This document shows positions 8,781 through 18,464 of a stretch of DNA of 64,000 bases, piece by piece. Under the pieces are notes generated by a model. It had not been told where the DNA came from and made no database searches. It saw only the letters and a program-made list of their open reading frames with translations. The position numbers and the translations under genes are program-made. The DNA is from Nocardioides immobilis. GTDB lineage: Bacteria > Actinomycetota > Actinomycetes > Propionibacteriales > Nocardioidaceae. Location of the stretch: NCBI RefSeq assembly GCF_003515065.1, contig NZ_QXGH01000009.1, positions 434,001 through 498,000 on the forward strand. The letters run 5' to 3'. Every line of letters begins with the position of its first letter. Position 1 is the stretch's first letter.

Positions 8781-9446
8781 TCACCCGGGCGTCACCAGAC
8801 CCGTCTCGTAGGCCACCACGACTGCCTGCACGCGGTCGCGGACCCTCAACTTGGTCAGGATCCGTGCCACATGTGTCTTCACCGTGTTCTCGGTGACGAA
8901 GATCTGCTGACCGATCTCGGCGTTCGACAGCCCGCGGGCGATCAGCCGCAGCACCTCGGTCTCGCGCTCGGTCAGTCCCGGCAGGCCGGCCGGCGCACGG
9001 GGCCGTCGACGCGCGAACTCCTCGATGAGGCGCCGGGTCACGCTCGGCGCGAACAGCGAGCCGCCGTCGGCGACGACCCGGATCGCCGTCACGAGCCGTT
9101 CCTCGGGTGCGTCCTTGAGCAGGAAGCCGGACGCGCCCGCCTGGAGCGCGTCGTAGACGACCTCATCCAGGTCGAACGTCGTCAACACCAGGACGCGGGG
9201 TCCGCCGTCGAGCGCGGTCACCGCGCGGGTGGCATCGATACCGTCGGTCCCCGGCATGCGCACGTCCATGAGGACCACCTGCGGCCGGCGCTGCTCGCAG
9301 ACACGAATCGCCTCGGCCCCGTCACGCGCCTCGCCGACCACCTCGATGTCCGGCTCCTCGGCGAGGATCATCCGGAGCCCGGTGCGGACAAGCGGTTGGT
9401 CGTCGGCAATGACGACGGTGACGGGTCCGCCCTGCTCCGCGTTCAC
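8781..9446 (-). CDS. NarL/LuxR-family response regulator
   Basis: A 221-residue response regulator. The receiver has acidic residues D15/D16, phospho-acceptor D61 (QVVLMDVRMPGTDGI) and the conserved Lys in GFLLKDAPEE. The C-terminal HTH begins LTERETEVLRLIARGLSN and continues NTVKTHVARIL. It is phosphorylated by the histidine kinase encoded immediately upstream, with which it shares a GTGA overlap (kinase stop / regulator GTG start at 9446). The nearby divergent secreted-protein gene at 10751 is a possible target but no operator was identified. Confidence 0.93.
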   Translation of the reverse strand: MNAEQGGPVTVVIADDQPLVRTGLRMILAEEPDIEVVGEARDGAEAIRVCEQRRPQVVLMDVRMPGTDGIDATRAVTALDGGPRVLVLTTFDLDEVVYDALQAGASGFLLKDAPEERLVTAIRVVADGGSLFAPSVTRRLIEEFARRRPRAPAGLPGLTERETEVLRLIARGLSNAEIGQQIFVTENTVKTHVARILTKLRVRDRVQAVVVAYETGLVTPG

Positions 9447-10627
9447 GAGACCTCCAGGGCGTAGGGAAGTCGGGCACGCACCTCGAACCCACCGTCGGCA
9501 TGCGGTCCGGCGCTGACCTCGCCGCCCACGACCGCGACCCTTTCGCGGATCCCAATCAGGCCGTGCCCGGACCTCGCGTCCGGAGCACCGGCGCCCTGCC
9601 CGGGGCCGCCGCTGTCGCGAATGGTGACCAGCAGGTCCCGGGGCCCGAACGCGAGCCGAACCGCTGCCGACTCCTGCCGCCCGGCGTGCTTGAGGACGTT
9701 GGTCAACGCCTCCTGGACGATGCGATAGGCCGACAGGTCGACACCGGGTGGCACCTCGGTCGCCTCGCCGTCCATCGTGAGCTCGACCGACAGGCCCGCT
9801 GCCCGCACCTCCGCCACCAGCTGGTCGATCCGGGAGAGGGACGGCAGCGGCTCGCGGCGCCGTTGCTGGTCGTCGCCCGGCTCGGTGTCCCGCAGTACGG
9901 CGAGCAGCCGTCGCATGTCGCTCAACGCTGCCGCGTTGGTGCTCTCGATGGCGTCGAGGGCATCGCGCACGGCCGCCTCGTCATGGCCGAGCTTCCGCCG
10001 CGCCCCACGGGACTGCAGCACGGTCACGGCGATCGCGTGCGAGACGACGTCATGCAGCTCGCGGGCGATCCGCGACCGCTCCTCGATCACCGCGCGGCGT
10101 GCCGCCGCGGCCTGGTCCCGCTCCAGGCGTTGGTTCTCCTCACGGAGCGCGGTCACGTGCTGCTGCCGGAGTCGTACGGCGAGCCCGGCGCCCCACGGCA
10201 TCGCGGTGACGCTCACGAAGTAGGCAAGGTCTGCCGATCCAGCGCCCGCGATGTCGTCCCACCCGAGCGCCACCCCGGACACGACCGCGACGACCGGCGC
10301 GACCCAGGCGGCGACCCCGACCGTCCACCGTCCGAGCGCGTAGTGCGCGACCAGCCAGGTGATCAGCCAGGCCACGCCGCCCTCCTCGTTGAAGGCGTGG
10401 TCGATCTCCGCGCTGAGGAGCCAGGCGGACAGGACCGTCAGCGCGCTGATGAAGGCGGCGCGGCGGCGTACCCAGACCACGACGGCGATCAGCGGCGTCA
10501 GCGCGAGAAGCGGCAGCGGACGATCCGCGCGGGCGACGACCTCGGCGACGAAGACCAACGCCACCCCGAGGCCCGCCAGGCCTTCGAGGTGGTCGCGGAG
10601 GAGGCCGGTCGCACGCATCGCGCTCAC
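9443..10627 (-). CDS. NarL-type sensor histidine kinase
   Basis: A 394-residue membrane sensor kinase. The first ~150 residues contain about five or six hydrophobic segments and little extracytoplasmic sequence, suggesting sensing within or at the membrane. The HisKA_3 dimerisation box follows (EERSRIARELHDVVSHAIAV, His192), then the HATPase domain with its N-box (RIVQEALTNVLKHA) and G-box (GHGLIGIRERV). It pairs with the downstream response regulator. GTG 10627 or ATG 10618 may be the start; the difference is three residues. Confidence 0.92.
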   Translation of the reverse strand: MSAMRATGLLRDHLEGLAGLGVALVFVAEVVARADRPLPLLALTPLIAVVVWVRRRAAFISALTVLSAWLLSAEIDHAFNEEGGVAWLITWLVAHYALGRWTVGVAAWVAPVVAVVSGVALGWDDIAGAGSADLAYFVSVTAMPWGAGLAVRLRQQHVTALREENQRLERDQAAAARRAVIEERSRIARELHDVVSHAIAVTVLQSRGARRKLGHDEAAVRDALDAIESTNAAALSDMRRLLAVLRDTEPGDDQQRRREPLPSLSRIDQLVAEVRAAGLSVELTMDGEATEVPPGVDLSAYRIVQEALTNVLKHAGRQESAAVRLAFGPRDLLVTIRDSGGPGQGAGAPDARSGHGLIGIRERVAVVGGEVSAGPHADGGFEVRARLPYALEVS

Positions 10628-10750
10628 GCTAGTCGCGCCGTCGCTGCGCCGGAGTCATTCGCAGGAACGACCCTGGAGTCATCCGGACGGGCGGCGTGGA
10701 CGCTCCCTGGGCTGATGCGGACGGCCCGGGCTACGGGTCACCGTGGTGCC

Positions 10751-11245
10751 ATGAACAAGACAACCGCATTCCTTGCCGGCGCCGCAGTCCTCGCTGTCGC
10801 CGCGACCGGCGCACTCACCGTCCACCCGTCGTCCGTCAGCGCCACCGACGAGCCCGCCGACAGCACCACGCTGACCTTCCGCATCGCACCGCGCGGCGCT
10901 GAGGACAAGTACATCGACATCGGCCGCAAGGGTGAGACGGTCGGCGACCGGTTCATCGGCGCCCTCACGCTGCGGGCCGACGGCGCCATCGCCGGCCGGC
11001 TCCAGAACGAGTGCGTCGTGCTCGACCGCACGTACGAAGGCCACCTGTGCACGATGGCGATCCTCCTCGACGGCGGGTCGATCACGCTGGCGGGCGGCGG
11101 CGTCAACAAGGCGATCCCGAACATCGACGGCCGCGACGGAGACGTCTTCGCCGTCACGGGCGGCACCGGGGACTACCAGGGCGCCGACGGTCAGCTGACC
11201 GTGAGCGACGACGGCCGGCGGATCACCATCACGCTGGTCCCCTGA
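10751..11245 (+). CDS. secreted protein, allene-oxide-cyclase-barrel-like
   Basis: A 164-residue exported protein. A classical signal peptide (NKTTAFLAGAAVLAVAATGA, cleavage probably near VSA) precedes a mainly beta domain with glycine-rich turns such as GGTGDYQGADGQLTVSDDGR, the kind seen in dirigent or allene-oxide-cyclase-like barrels of actinobacteria. Two Cys residues (ECVVLDRTYEGHLC) could form a disulphide. Enzymatic function is not implied. It is transcribed away from the adjacent two-component system and is convergent with the Sdh iron-sulfur gene, whose stop is only 6 bp away. Confidence 0.75.
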   Translation: MNKTTAFLAGAAVLAVAATGALTVHPSSVSATDEPADSTTLTFRIAPRGAEDKYIDIGRKGETVGDRFIGALTLRADGAIAGRLQNECVVLDRTYEGHLCTMAILLDGGSITLAGGGVNKAIPNIDGRDGDVFAVTGGTGDYQGADGQLTVSDDGRRITITLVP

Positions 11246-11251
11246 GCCCGG

Positions 11252-12034
11252 TCAGGTCGCGGTACGGCCGTCGTTGTCCTTGTTGCGCAGCCCGATCTTG
11301 TTGCCGAGCCACACCAGCGGGTCGTGCTTCCTGTCGGCGACCCGCTCCTTCATGGGGATGATCGCGTTGTCGGTGATCTTGATGCCTTCCGGGCAGACCT
11401 CGGTGCAGCACTTGGTGATGTTGCACAGGCCGATCCCGGCGGCGTCGCGGGCCGTGTCCCGCCGGTCGCGGATGTCGAGCGGGTGCATGTCCAGCTCGGC
11501 GTACCGCAGGAAGAACCGGGGACCGGCGAACGCCGGCTTGTTGTCGTCGTGGTCACGGACGACGTGGCAGGTGTCCTGGCAGAGGAAGCACTCGATGCAC
11601 TTGCGGAACTCCTGGCCGCGCTCCACGTCGACCTGCATCATCCGGCGCTTGCCGTCGGCGTCCCGCGGCCCGAGCTCGACGCCCGGCAGCTCGCGCGCCT
11701 TCTCGTAGTTGTACGAGACGTCCGTGACCAGGTCGCGGATGACGGGGAACGCCCGCATCGGCGTGACCGTGATCGTCTCCGCCGGGTCGAAGTCGGAGAG
11801 CCGGGTCATGCACAGCAAGCGGGGCTTGCCGTTGATCTCGGCGCTGCACGAGCCGCACTTGCCGGCCTTGCAGTTCCACCGGATCGCCAGGTCCCCGGCC
11901 TGCGTCGCCTGCAGCCGGTGCAGTGCGTCGAGCACGACCTCGCCCTCGGACACCTCGACCGCGTAGTCACCGAGCGCGCCGCTGTCCGCGTCACCGCGCC
12001 ACACCCGCATCTTCAGCTGGTAGCCAGTGCTCAT
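11252..12034 (-). CDS. sdhB: succinate dehydrogenase (Sdh1 type) iron-sulfur subunit
   Basis: A 260-residue iron-sulfur subunit of complex II. [2Fe-2S] ligands are C55, C60, C63 and C75 (WNCKAGKCGSCSAEINGKP). The 4Fe and 3Fe cluster ligands lie in CIECFLCQDTC (C146-C156) and CNITKCCTEVCPEG (C204-C214). The composition resembles the mycobacterial Sdh1 subunit (Rv0247c-like) rather than the second set in this window. It starts 8 bp after the flavoprotein stop and is the last gene of the minus-strand operon. Electrons pass from FADH2 through these centres to the quinone site. Confidence 0.93.
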   Translation of the reverse strand: MSTGYQLKMRVWRGDADSGALGDYAVEVSEGEVVLDALHRLQATQAGDLAIRWNCKAGKCGSCSAEINGKPRLLCMTRLSDFDPAETITVTPMRAFPVIRDLVTDVSYNYEKARELPGVELGPRDADGKRRMMQVDVERGQEFRKCIECFLCQDTCHVVRDHDDNKPAFAGPRFFLRYAELDMHPLDIRDRRDTARDAAGIGLCNITKCCTEVCPEGIKITDNAIIPMKERVADRKHDPLVWLGNKIGLRNKDNDGRTAT

Positions 12035-12042
12035 GTCTCGGA

Positions 12043-13911
12043 TCACTCCTCGAAGAACTTCTTGAGCTCGTCGGGCATCGCCGGTATGGCCTGCTCGGTC
12101 ATGTCGACCCCGGTGCCCTCGGCGTTGAGCCGCAGCACGAGGTTCTTGGAGCCCCACTCGGGGTTCGGTCCCGGGTGGTCGTTGCGGGTGTGCCCGCCGC
12201 GCGACTCCTCGCGGGCGAGCGCCGCCTTGGCGACGCACTCCCCCACCAACAGCATGTTGCGCAGGTCGATCGCGAGGTGCCAGCCGGGGTTGTACTGCCG
12301 GTTGCCCTCGACGGACATGCGGGCCGCCCGCTCCTTGAGCCGGTCGACCTCCTCGAGCGCGCGCTCCAGCTCGGCCCCCTCGCGGATGATCCCCACCAGG
12401 TCGTTCATCGCCTGCTGGAGGTCCTGCTGGATCGTGTACGGGTTCTCCGCCCCCTCCACCTCGAAGGGCGCGAGCGCGCTCGCCTGGGCGGCTGCGACGT
12501 CGTCGTCCGAGATCTGCGGTCGTGAGGCCAGGCCCGCGGCGTACGACGCTGCCGCGTCGCCGGCCCGCCGCCCGAACACGATCAGGTCCGAGAGCGAGTT
12601 GCCGCCCAGCCGGTTGGACCCGTGCATGCCACCCGAGCACTCGCCGACGGCGTACAGGCCCGGGACCACCGAGAGCTCGGTCTCCGGGTCGACCTCGATG
12701 CCGCCCATCGCGTAGTGGCAGGTCGGCCCGATCTCCATCGGCTCCGCGGTGATGTCGACGTCCGCCAGCTCCTTGAACTGGTGGTACATCGACGGCAGCC
12801 GCTTCCGGATGAACTCCGGCGTACGACGGGACGCGATGTCGAGGAAGACGCCCCCGTGCGGTGATCCCCTGCCGGCCTTGATCTCGGCGTTGATGGCGCG
12901 GGCCACCTCGTCACGGGGCAGCAGCTCGGGAGGGCGCCGGTTGTTCTTCTTGTCGTCGTACCACCGGTCCGCCTCCTCGATGGACTCGGCGGTCTCCTTC
13001 CGGAAGTACTCCGGGATGTGGTCGAACATGAACCGCTTGCCCTCGGAGTTCTTCAGGATGCCGCCGTCACCGCGGACCGACTCGGTGACGAGCAGACCCT
13101 TGACCGACGGCGGCCACACCATCCCGGTCGGGTGGAACTGGACGAACTCCATGTTGATCAGGGTCGCCCCGGCCCGGAGCGCGAGCGCGTGACCGTCACC
13201 GGTGTACTCCCAGGAGTTGGAGGTGACCTTCCAGGCCTTCCCGAATCCTCCGGTGGCGAGGACGACCGACGGCGCGTCGAAGACGATGAACCGGCCGGAC
13301 TCGCGCCAGTAGGCGAACGCACCCGCGATCGCGTTGTCTCCCGCTTCCGATCGGCTCAGCAGCAGGTCGGTGACCGTGCACTCCATGAACACGTCGATGC
13401 CGAGCGCCACCAGCCGCTGCTGGAGGGTGCGGATCATCTCCAGGCCGGTGCGGTCGCCGATGTGCGCGAGCCGTGCGTAGCGGTGGCCACCGAAGTCACG
13501 CTGGCTGATGAGGCCGTCGGCGGTGCGGTCGAACAGCGCGCCCCAGTCCTCGAGCTCCATCACCCGCTCGGGTGCCTCCTGGGCGTGGAGCTGCGCCATC
13601 CGCCAGTTGTTGAGCATCTTCCCGCCGCGCATGGTGTCGCGGAAGTGCACCTGCCAGTTGTCCTCGGGGTAGAGGTTGCCCATGGCTGCGGCCGCGCCGC
13701 CCTCGGCCATCACCGTGTGCGCCTTGCCGAGCAGCGACTTGCAGACGACCGCGACGTTGGCGCCCGCCTCGTGGGCGGCGATCGCGGCCCGCAGGCCGGA
13801 CCCTCCGGCCCCGATCACCACCACGTCGTACTGACGCCGCTCGATGCCGCCGGGGGCCTCGCCCGACATCTCGTTGCCGGTCATCGGGTGCCGGCTGCCC
13901 ATCGTGCTCAT
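12043..13911 (-). CDS. sdhA: succinate dehydrogenase (Sdh1 type) flavoprotein subunit
   Basis: A 622-residue flavoprotein. The FAD-binding GxGxxG is YDVVVIGAGGSGLRAA, and the covalent-FAD His context is GKAHTVMAEGGAAAA. Substrate-site motifs include FVQFHPTGM and the late GGIEVDPET / GECSGGMHGSNRLGGNSL segments. It oxidises succinate to fumarate at the cytoplasmic face. ATG 13911 overlaps the TGA of the upstream membrane-subunit gene (TGATG), so translation is coupled. The alternate arginine-rich upstream frame is not coding. Confidence 0.94.
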   Translation of the reverse strand: MSTMGSRHPMTGNEMSGEAPGGIERRQYDVVVIGAGGSGLRAAIAAHEAGANVAVVCKSLLGKAHTVMAEGGAAAAMGNLYPEDNWQVHFRDTMRGGKMLNNWRMAQLHAQEAPERVMELEDWGALFDRTADGLISQRDFGGHRYARLAHIGDRTGLEMIRTLQQRLVALGIDVFMECTVTDLLLSRSEAGDNAIAGAFAYWRESGRFIVFDAPSVVLATGGFGKAWKVTSNSWEYTGDGHALALRAGATLINMEFVQFHPTGMVWPPSVKGLLVTESVRGDGGILKNSEGKRFMFDHIPEYFRKETAESIEEADRWYDDKKNNRRPPELLPRDEVARAINAEIKAGRGSPHGGVFLDIASRRTPEFIRKRLPSMYHQFKELADVDITAEPMEIGPTCHYAMGGIEVDPETELSVVPGLYAVGECSGGMHGSNRLGGNSLSDLIVFGRRAGDAAASYAAGLASRPQISDDDVAAAQASALAPFEVEGAENPYTIQQDLQQAMNDLVGIIREGAELERALEEVDRLKERAARMSVEGNRQYNPGWHLAIDLRNMLLVGECVAKAALAREESRGGHTRNDHPGPNPEWGSKNLVLRLNAEGTGVDMTEQAIPAMPDELKKFFEE

Positions 13912-14723
13912 CAGAAGAACCTCAGGTCGTCGATCACGTCGGCGGCGAGCAGGTAGATGTAGAGGTCCGCGAGCGCCACGGAGAACAGGGAGTACCAGGC
14001 GTACTTGGGATGGCTGGCGTTGAGCTTCGAGACCCACGTCCAGAGCCGGTAGCGGACCGGGTGCTTGGAGAAGTGCCGCAGCCGGCCGCCCACGATGTGC
14101 CGGCAGGAGTGGCAGGAGAGCGTGTAGAGCCAGATCAGTGCGACGTTGATCGCCATCAGCACGGTGCCCAGACCCATGTGGACACCGGAGGTCTCGCCGT
14201 CACCGATCGCGTACTCGTCCGGCATCGCCCGGAACGCGAGGAACACGTCGAAGGTCAGGATGACGGCGACCACGACGGCGGCGTACCAGAAATAGCGGTG
14301 CGTGTTCTGGAGGATCAGCGGCAGCCGGGTCTCGCCGGTGTACTTACCGTGCGGCTCGGCGACGGCGCACGCGGGCGGCGACAGCCAGAAGGCCCGGTAG
14401 TAGGCCTTGCGGTAGTAGTAGCAGGTCATCCGGAAGCCCAGCGGGAAGATCAGGATGATCAGCGCGGCGGAGAGCGGCCACCACTGGAACGGCTGGCCGA
14501 AGTCCGAGGCGCCGTCGACGCAGTCACCGAGGCAGGGCGAGTAGAACGGCGAGAGATAGGGCTCCGCGAAGTAGTCGCGTCCCATGAACGCGCGGATCGT
14601 CGCGTAGACGACGAACGCGCTGAAGACCAGGAATGTCGCCAGGGGCGTCAGCCACCATCGGTCCGTGCGGAGCGTTCGCTCCTCGATCTCTGCTCTACCT
14701 GGGCCGTGTACGCCTGTCGACAC
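13911..14723 (-). CDS. Sdh1 membrane anchor (Rv0249c-like)
   Basis: A 270-residue integral membrane protein with about five hydrophobic helices (LATFLVFSAFVVYATI; LSAALIILIFPLGF; YAAVVVAVILTFDVF; LGTVLMAINVALIWLY; YSLFSVALADLYIYLL), the membrane partner of the SdhA/SdhB pair downstream. Candidate haem or quinone residues include histidines in NTHRYFWY and SCHSCRHIVGG. GTG 14723 is chosen because GGAGG lies 5 nt upstream; an ATG at 14813 would add 30 unlikely residues and consume the shared promoter region. Its first position in the operon and coupled TGATG support co-assembly. Confidence 0.82.
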   Translation of the reverse strand: MSTGVHGPGRAEIEERTLRTDRWWLTPLATFLVFSAFVVYATIRAFMGRDYFAEPYLSPFYSPCLGDCVDGASDFGQPFQWWPLSAALIILIFPLGFRMTCYYYRKAYYRAFWLSPPACAVAEPHGKYTGETRLPLILQNTHRYFWYAAVVVAVILTFDVFLAFRAMPDEYAIGDGETSGVHMGLGTVLMAINVALIWLYTLSCHSCRHIVGGRLRHFSKHPVRYRLWTWVSKLNASHPKYAWYSLFSVALADLYIYLLAADVIDDLRFF

Positions 14724-14907
14724 CTGCACCTCCGGGGGGTCCGTCCACCCTGCCTGGCTGACGGTCGAGCACTGAGTCTGCACACTCGACAGCGTTTGGG
14801 AAAGGGGCCACACCGGTGAGGCACGGAGGTTAGGTCCACCTGAAGGGACTTATGTCACAGTCGGACAGATGTGCGGGTGAACGGCGCGCGCGGTAGCGTG
14901 ACCGGCC
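14724..14907. promoter_or_regulatory. divergent promoter region between two SDH operons
   Basis: The only non-coding DNA between two head-to-head complex II operons (184 bp). I see no convincing palindromic CRP-, Rex- or Fur-type site, only A/T-richer stretches around 14792-14803 and 14841-14857. Both operons must be driven from here, so the two complexes may be reciprocally or jointly regulated; that is inferred from layout only. Confidence 0.5.
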
Positions 14908-15621
14908 GTGGCAGATCCCGTGAAGACCAGGCCAAGTCTCGTCGAAGGAGCGCGGGCTTCCCGCACCTCGATCTCGCTGAAGCTGCTGATGGCCGTGAGT
15001 GGCCTCGCATTCGTCGGCTTCGTGCTCGGGCACATGTACGGCAACCTCAAGGCCCTCTCCGGCCACGACACGTTCAACGAGTACGCGCACCACCTGCGCG
15101 AGCTCGGCGAGCCGCTGCTCCCCCACATGGGATTCATCTGGATCATGCGGGTCGGGCTGCTGCTCGCCCTGATCATCCACGTCGCCGCCGCGATCGAGCT
15201 GACCCGCCGCGCCCGCAATGCGAGGCCGGTGAAGTACGTCGTGAAGAAGCACACCGGCGCCATCCCTGCCAGCCGGCTGATGCGCTGGGGAGGCCTGACC
15301 CTCTTCCTCTTCATCGTCTGGCACCTCGTCAACTTCACCTTCGGCAAGGTCAACGTCCAGGGCGGCGAGACGGACGACCCGTACAACCTGCTCGTCGACA
15401 CCTTCGACGTCTGGTGGATGACGCTGATCTACCTGGCGGCCATGGCGATGCTCGGAGCCCACCTCCACCACGGCGTGTGGAGCTCCCTCCAGACGCTCGG
15501 CCTGACGAGCACGGCGGCCAGCCGCGCCCGTGCGAAGACGATCTCGTTCGCCATCGCGATCGTGATCGCGGGTGGCTTCTCCATCGTCCCGATCGCCGTC
15601 CTCACCGGCATCATCGACTGA
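14908..15621 (+). CDS. sdhC: succinate dehydrogenase cytochrome b subunit (b558 type)
   Basis: A 237-residue five-helix dihaem cytochrome b558-type anchor, as in Bacillus and many actinobacteria with SdhCAB. Candidate haem ligands are H42 (VLGHMYGN), H91 (LIIHVAAA), H139 (IVWHLVNF) and the H185-H188 cluster (GAHLHHGV). It carries electrons between the iron-sulfur subunit and menaquinone. GTG 14908 is the first usable start; the ribosome site is weak. The sdhA gene follows after 38 bp. Confidence 0.92.
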   Translation: MADPVKTRPSLVEGARASRTSISLKLLMAVSGLAFVGFVLGHMYGNLKALSGHDTFNEYAHHLRELGEPLLPHMGFIWIMRVGLLLALIIHVAAAIELTRRARNARPVKYVVKKHTGAIPASRLMRWGGLTLFLFIVWHLVNFTFGKVNVQGGETDDPYNLLVDTFDVWWMTLIYLAAMAMLGAHLHHGVWSSLQTLGLTSTAASRARAKTISFAIAIVIAGGFSIVPIAVLTGIID

Positions 15622-15659
15622 CCGCGCTGAGCAATGGCCCTAAGTTCAACGGAGTTGAC

Positions 15660-17690
15660 ATGACTGACATGCCGGACACCACGCTCACGTCCGACCGCTC
15701 GCACAACGTTCCTTCACCCGCGCAGTACGACGACGCCTCCGGCTACTACACCGCCGGCGCCCCGATCGCCGACGCCAAGGCCCCCGACGGCCCGATCGAC
15801 CAGCGCTGGCAGACCCGCAAGTTCGAGGCCCGCCTCGTCAACCCGGCCAACCGCCGCAAGCTGTCCATCATCATCGTCGGCACCGGTCTCGCCGGTGGCG
15901 CCGCGGCTGCGACGCTCGGCGAGGCCGGCTACAACGTGAAGTCGTTCTGCTACCAGGACTCGCCGCGCCGGGCGCACTCGATCGCCGCCCAAGGCGGCAT
16001 CAACGCGGCGAAGAACTACAAGGAGGACGGCGACTCCGTCCACCGGCTCTTCTACGACACCGTCAAGGGCGGTGACTACCGCTCGCGCGAGTCGAACGTC
16101 TATCGACTGGCCGAGGTCAGCACCAACATCATCGACCAGTGCGTCGCCCAGGGCGTCCCGTTCGCCCGTGAGTACGGCGGCCTGCTCGACAACCGCTCGT
16201 TCGGTGGCGTCCAGGTGTCCCGGACCTTCTACGCCCGCGGCCAGACGGGCCAGCAGCTGTTGATCGGCGCCTACCAGGCGATGGAGCGCCAGGTGAAGCT
16301 CGGCACGGTCACCGAGTACACCCGGCACGAGATGCTCGAGGTGATCGTCGTCGACGGTCGGGCCCGCGGCATCATCGCCCGCAACATGGTGACCGGCGAG
16401 ATCGAGACCCACCTCGCCGACGTCGTCGTACTCGCCTCGGGTGGCTACGGCAACGTCTTCTACCTCTCGACCAACGCGATGGGCTCCAACGTCACCGCCG
16501 CGTGGCGCGCGCACCGCAAGGGCGCCTACATGGCGAACCCCTGCTACACGCAGATCCACCCGACCTGCATCCCGGTCTCCGGCGACCACCAGTCGAAGCT
16601 GACCCTGATGTCGGAGTCGCTCCGCAACGACGGCCGGATCTGGGTGCCCAAGAAGGCCGAGGACTGCACCAAGGACCCGCGTGACATCCCGGAGGAGGAC
16701 CGCGACTACTACCTGGAGCGGATCTACCCCTCGTTCGGCAACCTGGTCCCCCGCGACATCGCCTCCCGGCAGGCCAAGAACATGTGCGACGAGGGCCGCG
16801 GTGTGGGCCCGATGGTCGGCGACTTCCGACGCGGCGTCTACCTCGACTTCGCCGACGCGATCGCGCGGCTCGGCGAGGACGCGGTCCGCGAGAAGTACGA
16901 CAACCTCTTCGACATGTACGAGCGGATCACGGGTGAGAACCCCTACCAGGTCCCGATGCGGATCTACCCCGCCGTGCACTACGTCATGGGCGGCCTGTGG
17001 GTCGACTACGACCTGCAGTCGTCGATCACCGGACTGTTCGTGACCGGCGAGGCGAACTTCTCCGACCACGGCGCCAACCGCCTCGGTGCCTCGGCGCTGA
17101 TGCAGGGCCTGGCCGACGGCTACTTCGTCCTGCCGCACACCATCCGCGACTACCTCTCCGAGGGACCCTTCGAGGTCGTCGACGAGTCGCACCCCGCGGT
17201 CCTCGAGGCGCGGGCTGCGGTCGAGGAGCGGATCGCCAAGTTCCTGTCGATCAACGGGTCCCGCTCGGTCGACAGCTTCCACCGCGAGCTCGGCCACATC
17301 ATGTGGGAGTACTGCGGCATGGAGCGCAACGCCGAGGGCCTCCGCAAGGCGATCGACATGATCCGCGAGCTGAAGCGCGAGTTCTGGACCGACCTCAAGG
17401 TGCTCGGCACCGCCGACACGCTCAACCAGAGCCTCGAGAAGGCCGGCCGGGTGGCCGACTTCCTCGAGCTCGGAGAGCTGATGTGCATCGACGCGCTCAA
17501 CCGGCGCGAGTCCTGCGGCGGCCACTTCCGGGCCGAGTCGCAGACCGAGGACGGCGAGGCGCTGCGTCACGACGACGAGTTCGCGTACGTCGCCGCGTGG
17601 GAGTGGGCCGGCGAGGACGAGACGCCGATCCTCCACAAGGAAGACCTGGTCTACACCGCCATCGAGATGAAGCAGCGGAGCTACAAGTGA
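15660..17690 (+). CDS. sdhA: succinate dehydrogenase/fumarate reductase flavoprotein (b558-type complex)
   Basis: A 676-residue flavoprotein of the Bacillus/epsilon fumarate-reductase-like class. FAD motif [20 protein letters not shown], covalent FAD His in [18 protein letters not shown], and catalytic-site segments [22 protein letters not shown] and [20 protein letters not shown]. It has a longer N-terminal leader (~60 residues) than the Sdh1 flavoprotein and is clearly a different lineage. ATG 15660 has GGAG 5 nt upstream. The sdhB GTG overlaps its stop (GTGA). Confidence 0.95.
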   Translation: MTDMPDTTLTSDRSHNVPSPAQYDDASGYYTAGAPIADAKAPDGPIDQRWQTRKFEARLVNPANRRKLSIIIVGTGLAGGAAAATLGEAGYNVKSFCYQDSPRRAHSIAAQGGINAAKNYKEDGDSVHRLFYDTVKGGDYRSRESNVYRLAEVSTNIIDQCVAQGVPFAREYGGLLDNRSFGGVQVSRTFYARGQTGQQLLIGAYQAMERQVKLGTVTEYTRHEMLEVIVVDGRARGIIARNMVTGEIETHLADVVVLASGGYGNVFYLSTNAMGSNVTAAWRAHRKGAYMANPCYTQIHPTCIPVSGDHQSKLTLMSESLRNDGRIWVPKKAEDCTKDPRDIPEEDRDYYLERIYPSFGNLVPRDIASRQAKNMCDEGRGVGPMVGDFRRGVYLDFADAIARLGEDAVREKYDNLFDMYERITGENPYQVPMRIYPAVHYVMGGLWVDYDLQSSITGLFVTGEANFSDHGANRLGASALMQGLADGYFVLPHTIRDYLSEGPFEVVDESHPAVLEARAAVEERIAKFLSINGSRSVDSFHRELGHIMWEYCGMERNAEGLRKAIDMIRELKREFWTDLKVLGTADTLNQSLEKAGRVADFLELGELMCIDALNRRESCGGHFRAESQTEDGEALRHDDEFAYVAAWEWAGEDETPILHKEDLVYTAIEMKQRSYK

Positions 17691-18445
17691 GCAGCGGCAA
17701 CATGAACCTGACCCTCAAGATCTGGCGCCAGACCGACAGCCAGGACAAGGGCAAGATCCACACCTACCAGGTCTCCGGCATCTCCCAGGACATGAGCTTC
17801 CTGGAGATGCTCGACGTCCTCAACGAGCAGCTCAACGAGATGGGCGAGGAACCGATCGCGTTCGACTCCGACTGCCGCGAGGGCATCTGCGGCATGTGCT
17901 CGCTGATGATCAACGGCGAGCCGCACGGACCCGAGGTGACCACCACCTGCCAGCTGCACATGCGCTCGTTCAAGGACGGCGACACGATCACGATCGAGCC
18001 GTGGCGCTCGGGCGCGTTCCCGGTGCTGAAGGACCTCTGCGTCGACCGCTCCGCGTTCGACCGGATCATCCAGTCCGGCGGCTACATCTCGGCCAACACC
18101 GGGTCCGCGCCGGAGGCCAACTCGGTGCCGGTCCCCCGTGACAACGCGGTGCGCGCGTTCAACGTCGCGACCTGCATCGGCTGCGGCGCCTGCGTGGCGG
18201 CGTGCCCCAACGGCTCCGCCTCGCTCTTCCTCGGCGCGAAGATCACCCACCTCGGCGAGCTGCCCCAGGGCCAGCCGGAACGGTGGAGCCGGGTCGTCGA
18301 CATGGCGGCGCAGCACGACCACGAGGGCTTCGGCGGCTGCACCAACATCGGCGAGTGCACGGCTGCGTGCCCGAAGGAGATCCCGCTGGACGTCATCAGC
18401 CAGCTCAACAAGGACCTCCGCACCGCCATGCGCCACGGGCACTAG
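17687..18445 (+). CDS. sdhB: succinate dehydrogenase/fumarate reductase iron-sulfur subunit (b558-type complex)
   Basis: A 252-residue iron-sulfur subunit. [2Fe-2S] ligands C63, C68, C71 and C88 ([20 protein letters not shown]), then [14 protein letters not shown] (C163-C173) and [14 protein letters not shown] (C218-C228) for the 4Fe and 3Fe clusters. The GTG at 17687 overlaps the sdhA TGA and has GGAG 6 nt upstream; ATG 17702 is an alternative. It ends convergently with a membrane-protein gene, 19 bp apart. Confidence 0.94.
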   Translation: MSSGNMNLTLKIWRQTDSQDKGKIHTYQVSGISQDMSFLEMLDVLNEQLNEMGEEPIAFDSDCREGICGMCSLMINGEPHGPEVTTTCQLHMRSFKDGDTITIEPWRSGAFPVLKDLCVDRSAFDRIIQSGGYISANTGSAPEANSVPVPRDNAVRAFNVATCIGCGACVAACPNGSASLFLGAKITHLGELPQGQPERWSRVVDMAAQHDHEGFGGCTNIGECTAACPKEIPLDVISQLNKDLRTAMRHGH

Positions 18446-18464
18446 CCGCCCCGCCTCACGGCTT

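Noticed and set aside
14724..14813. ATG 14813 as start of the Sdh1 membrane anchor
   Set aside because: Adds 30 residues unlike the family and removes most of the shared promoter; GTG 14723 has a good ribosome site.
14724..14907. GlxR/CRP-like or Rex-like site between the SDH operons
   Set aside because: Fragments such as tgtcaca exist but no dyad with correct spacing.
15714..17636. 640-codon minus-strand frame opposite sdhA
   Set aside because: Shadow frame; the plus strand encodes an unmistakable SDH flavoprotein.
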